Assembly: GCF_024363255.1 (NCBI RefSeq)
Contig: NZ_AP026070.1
Coordinates: 3,038,001-3,102,000, forward strand
From: Shewanella sp. NFH-SH190041
Lineage (GTDB): Bacteria > Pseudomonadota > Gammaproteobacteria > Enterobacterales > Shewanellaceae
Reading direction: 5' to 3'
Length of the DNA stretch: 64,000 bases
Position numbers and translations under genes: made by a program. The notes beneath the pieces were generated by a model that was not told the DNA's origin, did not search any database, and saw nothing but the letters and a program-made list of their open reading frames with translations. This document shows positions 25,820 through 36,856 of this stretch, in pieces; positions within the stretch are counted from its first letter, which is position 1; every line of letters begins with the position of its first letter.

Positions 25820-27124
25820 TTGCCTAACTGATGCCACATTTTGTTAATTCAATGTCGACGGGCGCAGCGCAGATTATAACGGTACTAAGGTTTCGGCAGC
25901 TGGCCGCAATATATCAGACTTCCTCCATCTCTTTCTTTTACAGCAAATCACTCTGGCAACATCCTGTCTGTTTGCCATTATCGGGATATCTGTCAGCGAC
26001 CGGGGTCGACCTCTGGACAATAAAAAATCACTGATCGGAAATAAATTTACCTGCAGCATCAGTCACCTAGATATTGCCTTTTATCCGGATAATATAGTCA
26101 AATGCCAGCTCATCAAAAAATTGAACAACGCCGAATCACTAAATCACAGGTCTACCACAATGGTTACCATGACATCTTCCAGTATCAAACGGCGAAGTTT
26201 AACAAGCAGCGCATATTCATAGTTGTTACGCTGCCCTTTCATGTCAAGCCGTTGATAGGGATAATTATTCACTAGAGGGGTATTGACTAAGTGACGTTGA
26301 AACCAAACACATCAGAATAAGGACGTTTTGCTGTGACTGCGCTGACGGTATTACTGATAACGTCCAATGCGGATAAGCCACGCTTTTTGTAGGATTCGAC
26401 CACAGACAACCCCCGCGAGCGAAGCTGCTCGCCACAATAAGATGTAGTGCCAAAGCAAATTATGCGCTAAATAACCTTCCCTCGCAGGCACTGCTCAGCC
26501 TCATTGTTGGTCAGCGGTACGTCTTTGCGGGCCAGAGGCCCCAAAGCCCAGCTTCGTATTTGAACAGATGCTGGCATCTCTCTGCATACCTTGTTGCCGG
26601 ACATTGCGCACCCTTTTACAGCCAATCTGCGATGTATCGCCTTAGTCTAACCATACGACTGCGCCAAAGCGCCTCGGCCAGTTGGTCTGATCTGCCATTT
26701 GTTGCAAATTGCGCGTCACATAAGTTCAGCAAAACTAATGTTGGCTTATGACCAGTCAGTGATATAGCGCATTGATCGGTGACAGCAACTGCAATACGCA
26801 CCTCATCCAATGAGGATTTTGCCATTTCCGTATTAAGGAAAAACGCCAATCTGATGTCGGTGACGAGGGCGTTGAGCTTTTGCCACTCGACCTTAGCTTG
26901 TAGTGAGTCACGGGCAAGAGAGTGAGATAATTGACATAAGTTTTTGCTCTAACGGTCTTCGTATTCACGCAGTTTTTCCAAAGATGACAGATAAGTGTAC
27001 TGGCTTCTTCCAAATTACTGACGTTCGGAGGCTTAGCAGCAAAATATTCACAATTTCAAATTAGGTATTATAGAGCTTTAGCGATAGAATGCCGCATTGT
27101 TTTTTGTGTCGATAGATTTGTGTT
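25820..27124. other. Gene-poor stretch with decayed transposon sequence
   Basis: 1.3 kb without an intact gene. The minus strand carries a recognisable IS66-like tail (26270-26545), with further broken frames of similar composition up to about 27010 that I cannot assign. A 56-codon frame at 26102-26272 shows no recognisable features. It separates cadA from the AT-rich acyltransferase gene. Confidence 0.6.
26270..26545 (-). pseudogene. Decayed IS66-like transposase C-terminus
   Basis: Joining minus-strand frames gives VPLTNNEAEQCLRGKVI, then a stop and a change, then CFGTTSYCGEQLRSRGLSVV and ESYKKRGLSALDVI. This follows the IS66 transposase C-terminal pattern PLTNNEAERALR, YGT, R-LSVVETC. At least one stop (TAG after KVI) interrupts it. 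It is a relic, and the assignment rests on a short motif. Confidence 0.5.
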
Positions 27125-28921
27125 ATGAAGTTTAGAAATGATATCCAAATTTTACGTGGATATGCGGTTTTGCTTGTAGTTTTATTTCATTTAGGGTTGT
27201 CTCAAATTAAAAGTGGTTTCTTAGGAGTTGATGTTTTTTTTGTTATAAGTGGTTTTTTAATGGCCGTCCTTTATGATCATAATGACAAAAAAAATTTTTT
27301 CTTGAGAAGAGCTAATAGGCTTTTACCTGCTTATTTTGTGACAATTATAGCAACTATTATTGTCGCTATTTTTGTTGTTACTCCTTTTGAATTTCAATCA
27401 GTAATTAAACAGTCATTATTTGCATCTATTTTTTCATCAAATATTGGCTATTGGTTGGAAAATTCATATTTTAGTAAAGACGCATTTAACCCATTATTAA
27501 ATCTTTGGTCTTTAGGTGTTGAGATTCAGTTTTATTTGATCATCCCTTTATTATGTTTTATTTTCAGAAAAATAAAATTTTCTATATTTGTTGTATTTGT
27601 AGTATCTCTATCTTTATGCTTAATAATTTTAACTATATCACCTAAAACTTCTTTTTTTATGATGCCATTAAGAGTGTGGCAATTTTTAATTGGTTTTTAT
27701 ATTGCTAAATATCTATCGTATAAAGGGAATGTAAAATTTACTAACTTTTCATATTTTGGTTTGATTTCATTGTTAGGTTTATTCGCTATTCCATTCTTTA
27801 AAGTTGATGGCGAAAGTTTAAATATATTAAATGGCCACCCAGGAGTATTTTCAATTATAGTTTCGTTTTTAACCGGAATTATATTATTGTTTGGATTACC
27901 CCAAATTATTGAAGAAACCAAAATAGGGAATATTTTTATTTCTATAGGAAAGTATTCTTATTCAATTTATTTAGTTCACTTCCCAATCATTGTTTTATTT
28001 TTATATCAGCCATTTAATGGAACCATTCTTCATTCTGAAAATAAAATTGATCTAGTTATATTGCTTATTTTAATTGCAATATTTTCATTTTTGATGTACA
28101 GGTATGTCGAATCTATAAAGCCTAAAAATATAACTAGAAAATACATCATATCAATATGTTCTATAAGTATTTTGTTGATATTAGGTAATTTTTTTCAAAA
28201 AATGTATTATTCAGAAGCAGAAAATAATATTTTTAATGTAAACTCAGATAGGGGTGTTTATCGATGTGGAAAAATTTCCAGAATTTTACATCCAACTGCA
28301 ATTGTATGTGATTTGACCCCTTCAGTAACAAAACCAACTGAAAATATTTTACTAGTTGGAAATAGTCATTCTGATTCAATAAAACAAGCATTTGTTGATG
28401 TAGCAGAAAAAATAAATAAAAAAGTATTTTTTATGGTTACCAACACTCCTTTAATGAAAGGGGATTCTATTAATGTTGGAGAATTAATTAGTGAAGCAAA
28501 GCGCAGAAATATAAGTTCTATTGTTTTACATTATAGTCCTGAAAGTATTAAGTCAAGTACTATTAAAGATTTAGTCGGTAAGGCAAATACTCAAAATATT
28601 AATATTTCCCTTATAAATCCTATTCCGACTTATTCTAAAAGTGTTCCAAAATCGTTATATGAAAATATCCATTTTGGAAGGTCGTTTCCTTATATTACAA
28701 AGAGTGACTATTTGAAACATAACGAAGCATTTTTAGAAGCTGTAAAAAAAATAAAAAACAACAACTTTAAAGTTTATGATGTTGTGGACTATTTTTGTAA
28801 AAATCAATGTCAAGTAGCAGATAAAAATGGAAAGCCATATTATTTTGATGGGGGACATTTGACTATTACTGGCAGTCATATTTTAGATAATTTATATAAA
28901 CAAGTTATTTCTAACTCTTAA
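27125..28921 (+). CDS. OafA-type acyltransferase with C-terminal SGNH domain
   Basis: A 598-residue membrane protein. Residues 1-350 form an acyltransferase-3 domain with about ten helices; the start NDIQILRGYAVLLVVLFHLG carries the conserved R and catalytic H, and FLGVDVFFVISGFLMAVLY follows. Residues about 390-598 form a periplasmic SGNH esterase-like domain with the GNSHSDS nucleophile box and a FDGGHLT Asp/His pair near the C-terminus. Such proteins O-acetylate lipopolysaccharide O-antigen or other surface sugars. The gene is far more AT-rich than its neighbours and sits between transposon relics, so it was probably acquired. Substrate unknown. Confidence 0.85.
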   Translation: MKFRNDIQILRGYAVLLVVLFHLGLSQIKSGFLGVDVFFVISGFLMAVLYDHNDKKNFFLRRANRLLPAYFVTIIATIIVAIFVVTPFEFQSVIKQSLFASIFSSNIGYWLENSYFSKDAFNPLLNLWSLGVEIQFYLIIPLLCFIFRKIKFSIFVVFVVSLSLCLIILTISPKTSFFMMPLRVWQFLIGFYIAKYLSYKGNVKFTNFSYFGLISLLGLFAIPFFKVDGESLNILNGHPGVFSIIVSFLTGIILLFGLPQIIEETKIGNIFISIGKYSYSIYLVHFPIIVLFLYQPFNGTILHSENKIDLVILLILIAIFSFLMYRYVESIKPKNITRKYIISICSISILLILGNFFQKMYYSEAENNIFNVNSDRGVYRCGKISRILHPTAIVCDLTPSVTKPTENILLVGNSHSDSIKQAFVDVAEKINKKVFFMVTNTPLMKGDSINVGELISEAKRRNISSIVLHYSPESIKSSTIKDLVGKANTQNINISLINPIPTYSKSVPKSLYENIHFGRSFPYITKSDYLKHNEAFLEAVKKIKNNNFKVYDVVDYFCKNQCQVADKNGKPYYFDGGHLTITGSHILDNLYKQVISNS

Positions 28922-29019
28922 AAAGATAAATTTAAGTTTCTCGTCGCGTTAACCCTGTACTTTATAGTTGGGAATATGCACGGCGAGAGAATAATTTATA
29001 ACATAGTTATGCTTCCACG

Positions 29020-30297
29020 GTAGTGTTCATAATTCTACGGCATTTGATTAAAATTAATCCAAAAGGATATTCAAATGACCAAACCTACTTTTGATATGGA
29101 CGCTGCTATTGAGGCATTACGTGCGGGGAAAGATTTGACCGGTAAAGACGGTATTTTAACCCCGCTTATCAAACAACTTACTGAAGCGGCTCTTAACGTA
29201 GAGTTAGACCAGCATCTTCAAGATAAACAGCCCGATAATCGCAAAAATGGAACGACTACCAAGCAGGTTAAAACAGGGACTGGCCGTTTTCAGCTGAACA
29301 CGCCCCGTGACCGCGATGGCAGTTTTGAGCCTCAGTTAGTGAAAAAGTATCAGACTTATCTCACTGATGAGATGGAGCGAAAAATCATTGCGCTGTTCTC
29401 TTTAGGAACCAGCTATCAGGATATCCGAGCCCATATTGCTGATTTATATGGCATTGACGTCCCCAACGGTACCATCAGTGCCATTACTGACAAACTCTTA
29501 CCAGAGCTTCAAGCTTGGCGAGAGCGTGATTTAGACGCACTGTATCCCATCCTCTGGCTTGATGCGATTCACTATAAAATCAAAGAGAATGGCCGTTTTG
29601 TCAGCAAAGCTGTGTACACGATTTTGGCGCTCAATGTCGAAGGCAAAAAGGAGCTCCTAGGACTATATATCGCTGAGAGTGAAGGCGCACATCAGTGGCT
29701 GAGTATACTGACCGATCTTCCGCGGTATCAAAGATATTCTGATTGCCTGTGTAGATGGGCTTAAAGGCTTGCCAGAGGCCATTGAAACCCTTTATCCACA
29801 TACGGAAATACAGTCCTGTATTATTCATCAAATCCGCAATTCCCTGAAGTACGTGGCGTCCAAGAATCAAAAGGCGTTTATGGCGGACTTGAAGTGTGTC
29901 TACAAGGCCGCCACGCTGAATGCCGCCGAAATGGCGCTGGATGAACTGGAAGCCAAATGGGGCGATAAATATCCTATGGTGATTAAAACAAGTGGACACT
30001 GTTACCGAGTTACTTTAAGTACCCGGCCTACGTACGTAAGGCCATCTATACCACCAATGCCGTTGAGGCCGTACATCGTCAGTTCCGTAAACTGACAAAA
30101 ACCAAGGGGGGGTTTTGCCAACGAGAACAGTTTGCTCAAATTGCTCTACGCCGGGATATTGAAGGCTCAAGCGCGGTGGTCATACCCGATACAAAATTGG
30201 AATTTGACGCTGTCTCAGTTATCAATCCATTTTGAGGGCAGACTCGAAGCCTACATCGATCTGTGAGTGAGCGTGACACAGAAATTTGAACACCCTC
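29020..30297 (+). mobile_element. IS256-family insertion sequence, inactivated
   Basis: Inverted ends are recognisable: GTGTTCATAATTCTACGGCA from 29023 and GTGTTCAAATTTCTGTGTCA reading inwards from about 30293, 14-15 of 20 matching. The exact outer bases are uncertain by a few positions and I see no clear 8-9 base target duplication. The transposase inside has three frame disruptions. The right end abuts a truncated acyltransferase gene, so insertion was accompanied by loss of flanking DNA. Confidence 0.75.
29075..30266 (+). pseudogene. IS256-family transposase broken by three frameshifts
   Basis: The N-terminal 215 or so residues are intact (MTKPTFDMDAAIEALRAG, DGILTPLIKQLTEAALNVEL, and the first catalytic D in LWLDAIHYKIKENG). 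The frame breaks near 29720, where a few bases are missing after TDLP. It resumes with the second catalytic segment IACVDGLKGLPEAIETLYPH, breaks again near 29980 after PMVIK, and a third time in a G run at about 30105. It then ends with LSIHFEGRLEAYIDL and TGA 30264-30266. The third catalytic residue is expected in TNAVEAVHRQFRKL. Not functional without frame repair. Confidence 0.85.
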
Positions 30298-30581
30298 TAT
30301 ATATATCTATCCAACATAAACATCATATTTTACAACCATTTGTTGTCATGAGTATTGTATATACTACTGCTTTCATATTACCAAAAATAAAAGTAAATAA
30401 AAATCTTGGAGATATATCTTATGGAATCTATATATGGCACTTCCCAATTATTCAATTTTATATTTATAAAGGATGGTTTGGCACATATTATTATGGTTTT
30501 ATAATGACACTTCTTACTGTTTTTGTTTTTTCATTTTTAAGTTGGCATTTAATTGAAAGTAAATTAATCCATAGAAAATAA
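30295..30581 (+). pseudogene. C-terminal tail of an acyltransferase-3 gene cut by the IS256 element
   Basis: The frame runs from the IS right end to TAA 30579-30581. It encodes membrane segments typical of the acyltransferase-3 C-terminal part (LGDISYGIYIWHFPIIQFYI, then FSFLSWHLIESKLIHRK). An in-frame start at 30267 belongs to the IS end. The fragment is as AT-rich as the 27125-28921 gene but is not a duplicate of it: that gene has an SGNH domain after this point and this one stops. So there was a second acyltransferase here, now lost. Confidence 0.75.
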
Positions 30582-30670
30582 TTCAGATAAAAACGCACAG
30601 CCCTAGGACTGTGCGTTTTCCATCAAACTAAAATTGATACTCACCGATCTCAATTGGCGAAGTCAGGCTA

Positions 30671-32137
30671 TCAAGCTTTTTTATTCTTGATATGGGCCAT
30701 CATACGCTTACGACGACGCTCCTGACTCAACGTCAGTTTTTCAACCTTACCCTCAAATGGGTTATCCCCTTCCTGGAAGCGCAACTGAATTGGAGTACCA
30801 ACAACTTTTAATGACTTACGGAAGTAGTTCATCATATAACGCTTATAGGAATCAGGTAGTTTACTGACCTGATTACCATGTACCACCACAATTGGTGGAT
30901 TGTAACCACCTGCGTGGGCGTATTTCAGTTTCACGCGGCGGCCATTAATCAGTGGTGGCTGGTGATCATCCTGCGCCATCTGCATGATCCGAGTCAGCAT
31001 AGACGTGCCTACCCGACGGGTTGCACTCTCATAGGCTTCCTCAATGGATTCAAACAGGTGGCCAACACCTGTACCATGCAATGCAGAAATAAAGTGGATA
31101 CGTGCAAAGTCGATAAAGCCTAACCGGCGATCCAACTCACTCTTCACCCGGTCTTTGACATTCTGGTCAATACCATCCCATTTATTGACTGCAATCACCA
31201 GTGCGCGGCCCGCATTCAGCACAAAGCCCAATAGACCAAGATCCTGCTCTGCAATACCTTCGCGCGCATCGATAACCAACAGTACCACGTTGGCATCCTC
31301 TACAGCTTTTAAGGTCTTAATCACAGAGAACTTTTCAACTGCCTCATAAACCTTAGCGCGGCGGCGTACACCGGCAGTATCAATCACCACATATTCCTGG
31401 CCATCACGTTGCATTGGAATATAGATACTGTCACGAGTAGTACCAGGCTGATCGTATACCACCACCCGCTCTTCACCGAGGATACGGTTTGTCAGAGTTG
31501 ATTTGCCGACATTAGGCTTACCGATAATCGCCAGCTTGATTGGCTGCGCCTGTAAACGCGCCTGCTCAGCTTCGGCTTCTTCTTCAGAGTACTCCCGCTC
31601 ATCAGCAGCTTCCTCTTCTTCACCCTCACGGTCGACACCCAGCGCTTCTGCATAAGGCGCTAGGGCATATTCAATCATATTGGTGACGCCACGGCCTTGA
31701 GCCGCTGCCATTTGATACACTTCACCCAGGCCCAATGACCAGAATTCAGCACAAGCAGAGTCAGCGTCAATACCATCTACCTTGTTTGCAACCACAAAGG
31801 TGGTTTTTTCACGGCTACGCAGATGCTGAGCAATGGCCATATCTGCGGCGGTCAGACCCGCGCGGGCATCACACAGAAACAGCACTACATCTGCTTCTTC
31901 AATTGCAGCCAGTGACTGTTCAGCCATCTTGGTTTCAATACCTTCTTCGGTACCATCAATACCGCCGGTATCTACCACAATAAATTCATATCCGGACAAA
32001 TGAGCCCGACCATATTTTCGGTCCCGGGTCAGACCGGGATAGTCAGCCACCAGCGCATCTCGGGTGCGGGTGAGTCGATTGAACAGGGTCGATTTGCCCA
32101 CATTTGGACGACCCACCAGGGCCACTACAGGGATCAT
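30671..32137 (-). CDS. der: Ribosome-associated GTPase Der (EngA)
   Basis: A 488-residue tandem GTPase needed for 50S ribosome assembly. Start [17 protein letters not shown] at ATG 32137, supported by AAAGAGGC upstream; an in-frame start at 32176 falls within the preceding terminator. The first G domain has [15 protein letters not shown] and NKVD; the second has GKPNVGKST near residue 210, DTAGVRR and NKWD. An acidic linker ([20 protein letters not shown]) joins them and a KH-like domain ends the protein ([14 protein letters not shown], then a basic tail). Last gene of the bamB cluster, behind an internal hairpin. Confidence 0.96.
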   Translation of the reverse strand: MIPVVALVGRPNVGKSTLFNRLTRTRDALVADYPGLTRDRKYGRAHLSGYEFIVVDTGGIDGTEEGIETKMAEQSLAAIEEADVVLFLCDARAGLTAADMAIAQHLRSREKTTFVVANKVDGIDADSACAEFWSLGLGEVYQMAAAQGRGVTNMIEYALAPYAEALGVDREGEEEEAADEREYSEEEAEAEQARLQAQPIKLAIIGKPNVGKSTLTNRILGEERVVVYDQPGTTRDSIYIPMQRDGQEYVVIDTAGVRRRAKVYEAVEKFSVIKTLKAVEDANVVLLVIDAREGIAEQDLGLLGFVLNAGRALVIAVNKWDGIDQNVKDRVKSELDRRLGFIDFARIHFISALHGTGVGHLFESIEEAYESATRRVGTSMLTRIMQMAQDDHQPPLINGRRVKLKYAHAGGYNPPIVVVHGNQVSKLPDSYKRYMMNYFRKSLKVVGTPIQLRFQEGDNPFEGKVEKLTLSQERRRKRMMAHIKNKKA

Positions 32138-32155
32138 GTTTTGCCTCTTTATCAA

Positions 32156-32190
32156 TAAAAAGCCCCCGGAAATCACTTCCGGGGGCTTAT
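32156..32190 (-). terminator. Terminator between bamB and der
   Basis: Stem AGCCCCCGGAA / TTCCGGGGGCT (32161-32171, 32177-32187) followed on the minus strand by TTTTATT. It lies between two co-directional genes, so der is either expressed by read-through or from its own promoter. Confidence 0.85.
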
Positions 32191-32206
32191 TGGTATTTCG
32201 CCTTGC

Positions 32207-33394
32207 TTAAGGAAGTGTCACAGCCACAATTTTACCACTGCGGCTTTGCACATAAAGTTTGCCATCGGCAACGACAGGTGAACTATACAGCCCATCACTA
32301 TCGACTCGGATCCGTCCTACAATCTCGCCATTACTGCGGTTAAGAAAATGCAGGTAGCCATCAAAATCACCAACTACGACATAATCTTTATATACCACAG
32401 GTGCCGTTAAACGGCGGTTGCTCAGCTCACTGTTGCTCCACAACTCCATGCCATTTCGGCGATCAACTGAGTAGATCCGACTGTGATCGTCAACCAAGAA
32501 CAGGCTGACACCCGCAACAGCCAGATCATGGAAACTGGAATATTTACGAGACCACAAAATGCGACCGCTGCGCAGCTCCATGGACACAAGATTACCGTTA
32601 TAACTGACCGCATACAGATTATCACCGATAATCAGTGGGGTCATATCCACATCGGCCATACGGCTAAATTCATTGCCGCCTTGTGGGGTATAAATCGCCT
32701 GTTCCCAAGCGGGCTGACCATTATTTTTCACAATAACAGCCACCTTGCCTTCAGCGGTGCCAACAAAGAAGCCTCCGGCTTCATAAGCGGCGCTGCCACT
32801 CCCGCGTAAGGTCAGGCTCGGCATCATGCTCTCATAACTCCACAGATGTTTACCGCTATCAACATCAAAGGCTTCTAATGCCCCGGAGCCGGTATTAACC
32901 ACCACGACATCTTCTGCCACTGTGGGCAAAGACAGTAATTCGCCGTCAGTCATCGCATGCCAGACTAACTTACCATCATCAGCATTCAGTGCCGCTAATA
33001 CGCCACTTTCACTGCCAACAAAAACTTTATCCCGCGCAGCCGTTAAACCAGCCGCCAAACGCGCGCCTTTGTTTTTTGCCAGCACGCCGTCCTTGAATGC
33101 CTCGCTGAAGTCCTGCTGCCAAACTAACTCCCCGGTTTGCTCATCAAATGCCTCAACCAGTCCATGACGGTCAGCGGCAAAGATTTTGTTATACCGAACT
33201 GTTGGTTGCAGCCGAGAATAATACTGGCCAACCCCATCACCTACCTGGGCTGACCAGATAATTTCAGGAAAAACCTTGGCATTGAACTCTTTAAGTTCAC
33301 TGACAGGATTTTCTACCACATCAGAAGAGGAACAGGCGGCCAGCAGAGACAAACTCAACCCGGCGGCCAGCAGGGTTTTACACCAGGACTTCAT
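32207..33394 (-). CDS. bamB: Outer-membrane assembly lipoprotein BamB
   Basis: A 395-residue lipoprotein of the BAM complex that supports insertion of beta-barrel proteins by BamA. The lipobox is LSLLAAC at about residues 15-21. The rest is an eight-bladed PQQ-type propeller; repeats such as RHGLVEAFDEQTGELVWQQD, LAALNADDGKLVWHA, ALEAFDVDSGKHLWSYE and IYSVDRRNGMELW are plain. It is between yfgM (11 bases upstream) and der, the classical arrangement. Confidence 0.96.
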   Translation of the reverse strand: MKSWCKTLLAAGLSLSLLAACSSSDVVENPVSELKEFNAKVFPEIIWSAQVGDGVGQYYSRLQPTVRYNKIFAADRHGLVEAFDEQTGELVWQQDFSEAFKDGVLAKNKGARLAAGLTAARDKVFVGSESGVLAALNADDGKLVWHAMTDGELLSLPTVAEDVVVVNTGSGALEAFDVDSGKHLWSYESMMPSLTLRGSGSAAYEAGGFFVGTAEGKVAVIVKNNGQPAWEQAIYTPQGGNEFSRMADVDMTPLIIGDNLYAVSYNGNLVSMELRSGRILWSRKYSSFHDLAVAGVSLFLVDDHSRIYSVDRRNGMELWSNSELSNRRLTAPVVYKDYVVVGDFDGYLHFLNRSNGEIVGRIRVDSDGLYSSPVVADGKLYVQSRSGKIVAVTLP

Positions 33395-33405
33395 CGGCTA
33401 TTTCC

Positions 33406-34035
33406 TTATGCCTTATTCAGGTTATCTATTTTCATCTGCAGTTCAGGGGATTGACTTTGTCCCAATGCCATCAGCGCATCACGTGCAGCCAGATAAGCAC
33501 TGCGAGCTTTGTCAGCCTCGCCCTGACGAGCTAAAAAATCACCTTTTAATTCATCACGCTGTGCGGCAAAAGCCGGATCAGTCACTGTCTCAAGCGTCGA
33601 TAGCGCGACACCCAACTGTCCCTGTTGTGCTTGGATCCGAGCCAGACGCAAAGTTGCGACTTCTGCCAGCCCTTCTCCAGGTTTGGCAGCAATCACTTTT
33701 TTCAGGGCATCTGCCGCTTTCGTCAGTTCGCCAGCATCTACAGCACTTTTAGCCAACATCAGATCCAATAGCGCCTGATAACCAACTTGACTGTGCGCTT
33801 TGTCAAAGCTGGCAACGGCACCGGCCATAGCCGTAGCATCCAATTTTTGATTACTGATCTGCTGGAAAGCAACGGAGGCATTTTCCGCATTATCAACCGT
33901 TGTTGCCGAGTAATGATTCCAGGCGTACAGGCCGCCTAGCCCCACTACCGCACCGATAATGATAGAGGTGCCATAATCTTTCCAGAACTGTTTAATAGCA
34001 TCGACTTGTTGTTCTTCTGTGCTATAGATTTCCAC
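33406..34035 (-). CDS. yfgM: YfgM-family ancillary membrane chaperone
   Basis: About 209 residues. I place the start at GTG 34035 because AAGGGGA lies seven bases before it and the protein then begins MEIYSTEEQQVDAIKQFW, as YfgM does; a GTG at 34041 is an alternative. One membrane helix covers about residues 21-40 (GTSIIIGAVVGLGGLYAW), followed by a periplasmic TPR-like region of short helices. YfgM binds the Sec translocon with PpiD and helps secreted proteins fold. Between hisS and bamB. Confidence 0.9.
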   Translation of the reverse strand: MEIYSTEEQQVDAIKQFWKDYGTSIIIGAVVGLGGLYAWNHYSATTVDNAENASVAFQQISNQKLDATAMAGAVASFDKAHSQVGYQALLDLMLAKSAVDAGELTKAADALKKVIAAKPGEGLAEVATLRLARIQAQQGQLGVALSTLETVTDPAFAAQRDELKGDFLARQGEADKARSAYLAARDALMALGQSQSPELQMKIDNLNKA

Positions 34036-34052
34036 GCGCACATCCCCTTGAA

Positions 34053-35327
34053 TTAAATAAGTTCTGCCAGTACGGTCGCCAATGATTCCCGGGCAACCAG
34101 TTGTTGTTCGTTATCATTACGCAGCGGCTTAACTGCAACCTGATTCGCTGCCAGTTCAGTTTCACCGATAATCAGTGCCACTGCTGCACCGCTCTTATCT
34201 GCGCGCTTCATCTGTTTTTTGAAGTTACCGCCGCCGCAATGGCTCATCACCTTAAGGCCTGGCACAGTGTTACGCAACTCTTCAGCGATTTTAATCGCTT
34301 CGATGCGACAAGAATCACCCATGGCCGCAACATAGACATCCACAGCAGGCGCAACGTCATCAGTCAGTGCCAAGGTATCAAGCAGCAGCACAATGCGCTC
34401 CAGTCCCATCGCGAAACCAACGGCTGGAGTCTCTTTACCACCTAGCTGACTGACCAGACCATCATAACGACCGCCAGCCAGTACCGTACCCTGAGCGCCC
34501 AGACTATCCGTCACCCACTCAAATACGGTGCGGTTGTAATAATCCAGACCACGCACTAGACGCGGATTGATACGGTATTGGATACCAGCCGCATCAAGTA
34601 GTTCACATAATTGATTAAAATGATTTTTTGACTCTTCGCCCAGGAAGTCCATCAGCGCTGGAGCATCGGCCAATAATGCCTGCACCTGCTGATCTTTGCT
34701 ATCCAATACCCGCAGCGGGTTAGAATACATCCGACGCTGAGAGTCTTCATCCAGCTTATCTTTATGTTGTTCAAGGAAGGCAACCAGTGCTTCACGGTAC
34801 TGGCCTCGCTCATGGTTATCACCCAGAGTGTTGAGCTCCAGAGTCACATGCTCAGTCAGTCCCAGCAGATGCCACAGGCGGTTAGATAACATTAACACTT
34901 CAGCATCAGCATCAGCAGACGCAATACCATAGACTTCAACACCAAACTGGTGGAATTGACGGTAACGCCCTTTTTGAGGACGCTCATGCCGGAACATGGG
35001 CCCCATGTACCACATACGTTGTTCTTGATTGTACAGCAGACCATGCTCATTACCGGCACGTACAGTAGAGGCTGTGCCTTCTGGACGCAGACTCAGGCTG
35101 TCACCGTTACGATCAGCAAAGGTATACATTTCTTTTTCAACAATATCAGTAACTTCACCGATAGAACGCTTGAAAAGATCAGTGCTTTCCACAATCGGAG
35201 TACGGATTTCGCTGTAACCATAGGCACTGACGGCGCTGCGCACAACCGCTTCCACTTTTTGCCATAATGGGCTCTGGGTTGGCAGAATGTCGTTCATTCC
35301 GCGAATCGCTTGGATCTGTTTTGCCAC
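34053..35327 (-). CDS. hisS: Histidyl-tRNA synthetase
   Basis: A 424-residue class II synthetase from GTG 35327 (reading [17 protein letters not shown]), the same length as the Escherichia coli enzyme. A longer frame from 35522 adds 65 residues with no family match. Motif 2 is near [18 protein letters not shown], the histidine-specific motifs are [18 protein letters not shown] and [12 protein letters not shown], and motif 3 is [15 protein letters not shown]. The C-terminal anticodon-binding domain begins near residue 325. The GTG start has only a weak ribosome site. It heads the yfgM-bamB genes, 17 bases from yfgM. Confidence 0.95.
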   Translation of the reverse strand: MAKQIQAIRGMNDILPTQSPLWQKVEAVVRSAVSAYGYSEIRTPIVESTDLFKRSIGEVTDIVEKEMYTFADRNGDSLSLRPEGTASTVRAGNEHGLLYNQEQRMWYMGPMFRHERPQKGRYRQFHQFGVEVYGIASADADAEVLMLSNRLWHLLGLTEHVTLELNTLGDNHERGQYREALVAFLEQHKDKLDEDSQRRMYSNPLRVLDSKDQQVQALLADAPALMDFLGEESKNHFNQLCELLDAAGIQYRINPRLVRGLDYYNRTVFEWVTDSLGAQGTVLAGGRYDGLVSQLGGKETPAVGFAMGLERIVLLLDTLALTDDVAPAVDVYVAAMGDSCRIEAIKIAEELRNTVPGLKVMSHCGGGNFKKQMKRADKSGAAVALIIGETELAANQVAVKPLRNDNEQQLVARESLATVLAELI

Positions 35328-35587
35328 TGTATCGACTCGTTTACTCTGGTTAGTCACACTAACACTTGATGATTGAATAATTGCTGGCTGACACTGGGCG
35401 TATCCGGTAACCAGGTATTTGGTTAGGCGTACTAAGCAAATAGCTTGTATAAAAACCGATGTCAGATCAGTCAGTTCTGTCTTTTCCGGCAATGCGTCTT
35501 TATTCTGTCGTTGCTTTATCAACGCGAATTAAGACCGCAAACCGGTTGCCGGACCCCCTGCCCAGTGGCAGAAATTCCGGGGGATAT

Positions 35588-35618
35588 AATAAAAAACGCC
35601 CGGTATTATAGGCGTTTC
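35588..35618 (-). terminator. Terminator after ispG
   Basis: Minus strand reads AACGCC, a short loop, GGGCGTT and a T run (arms 35595-35601 and 35611-35616). It separates the pilW-rodZ-ispG transcript from hisS. Confidence 0.75.
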
Positions 35619-35693
35619 CATACTAAACGTAAAACACGCTGTCATGGGCAACAATGACCATAACAACCGGCACTGTGTGCTGGTATGCAGAGG

Positions 35694-36809
35694 TTATTCT
35701 GATTTATCAGCCACCGGGATCCGCTGGGCAACTAATGCGGCCTGTGCGCGGATCCGAGTTTCCAACTGATCAACCAGATCGTCATTGTCCAATCGCTCTT
35801 TTTGACGTTGACCATCAATGTAAAATCCGCTCTTACGGTTACCGCCTGTCAAGCCCAGATCAGAAACCAAGGCCTCACCCGGACCATTCACTACACAGCC
35901 GATGATAGAAACATCCATTGGTGTGACAATATCTTCCAAGCGCCGCTCAAGTTCATTGACCGTGCCAATCACATCAAACTCCTGACGGGAACAAGATGGA
36001 CAAGCAATAAAGTTAATACCGCGGGAGCGAATTCGCAGGGATTTAAGAATATCAAAACCCACTTTGATTTCTTCTACAGGATCGGCGGCCAACGAGATAC
36101 GCAAGGTATCACCAATCCCCTCAGCCAGCAGCATACCCAATCCCACGGAGGATTTAACCGCACCAGAGCGAGCGCCACCGGCTTCAGTAATCCCCAGATG
36201 CAGCGGCTGCTTAATCTGTTTTGCCAGTAAACGATAAGACTCCACCGCAAGGAACACATCCGATGCCTTAACACTGACCTTAAACTGATCGAAATTCAGT
36301 CTATCGAGAATATCCACATGGCGCATCGCTGACTCTAACAGTGCCTGAGGTGTCGGCTCATGGTACTTATCCATCAGATCTTTTTCCAAAGAGCCGCCAT
36401 TCACACCAATACGGATAGGGATATTTTTATCCCGCGCACATGCCACAACACTGCGGATACGCTCCTCATTGCCAATATTGCCCGGATTAATCCGCAGACA
36501 ATCAGCACCATATTCCGCCACTTTCAGTGCAATACGGTAGTCAAAATGAATATCAGCCACCAAGGGTACCTTGGCTTGCTGTTTAATCAGCTTGAAGGCC
36601 TCAGCCGCTTCCATCGTTGGCACGGAAACCCGGACAATATCTGCACCGACATTTTCCAATGCTCGGATTTGCGCCACGGTCGCCGCTACGTCTGTAGTGC
36701 GGGTGTTGGTCATGGACTGCACCGCTATCGGGGCACCATCACCAATGGGGATGCCCCCGACATAAATACGGCTTGACTGACGGCGTTTTATTGGAGTTTC
36801 GTTGTACAT
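35694..36809 (-). CDS. ispG: 4-hydroxy-3-methylbut-2-enyl-diphosphate synthase IspG (GcpE)
   Basis: A 371-residue iron-sulphur enzyme of the non-mevalonate isoprenoid pathway, which reduces the cyclic diphosphate MEcPP to HMBPP. The TIM-barrel N-terminal part has [14 protein letters not shown] [18 protein letters not shown] and [14 protein letters not shown]; the C-terminal part holds the 4Fe-4S cysteines in [13 protein letters not shown] and the later [10 protein letters not shown]. It follows rodZ by 47 bases and ends at a terminator. Confidence 0.96.
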   Translation of the reverse strand: MYNETPIKRRQSSRIYVGGIPIGDGAPIAVQSMTNTRTTDVAATVAQIRALENVGADIVRVSVPTMEAAEAFKLIKQQAKVPLVADIHFDYRIALKVAEYGADCLRINPGNIGNEERIRSVVACARDKNIPIRIGVNGGSLEKDLMDKYHEPTPQALLESAMRHVDILDRLNFDQFKVSVKASDVFLAVESYRLLAKQIKQPLHLGITEAGGARSGAVKSSVGLGMLLAEGIGDTLRISLAADPVEEIKVGFDILKSLRIRSRGINFIACPSCSRQEFDVIGTVNELERRLEDIVTPMDVSIIGCVVNGPGEALVSDLGLTGGNRKSGFYIDGQRQKERLDNDDLVDQLETRIRAQAALVAQRIPVADKSE

Positions 36810-36856
36810 CTTGACTTAACCTGCTTTGGCACTGTTAAAAATGGCCGGAGAATGGA

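Noticed and set aside
26102..26272. 56-codon frame starting MPAHQKIEQRR
   Set aside because: No ribosome site and no recognisable features, within a stretch of decayed transposon DNA.
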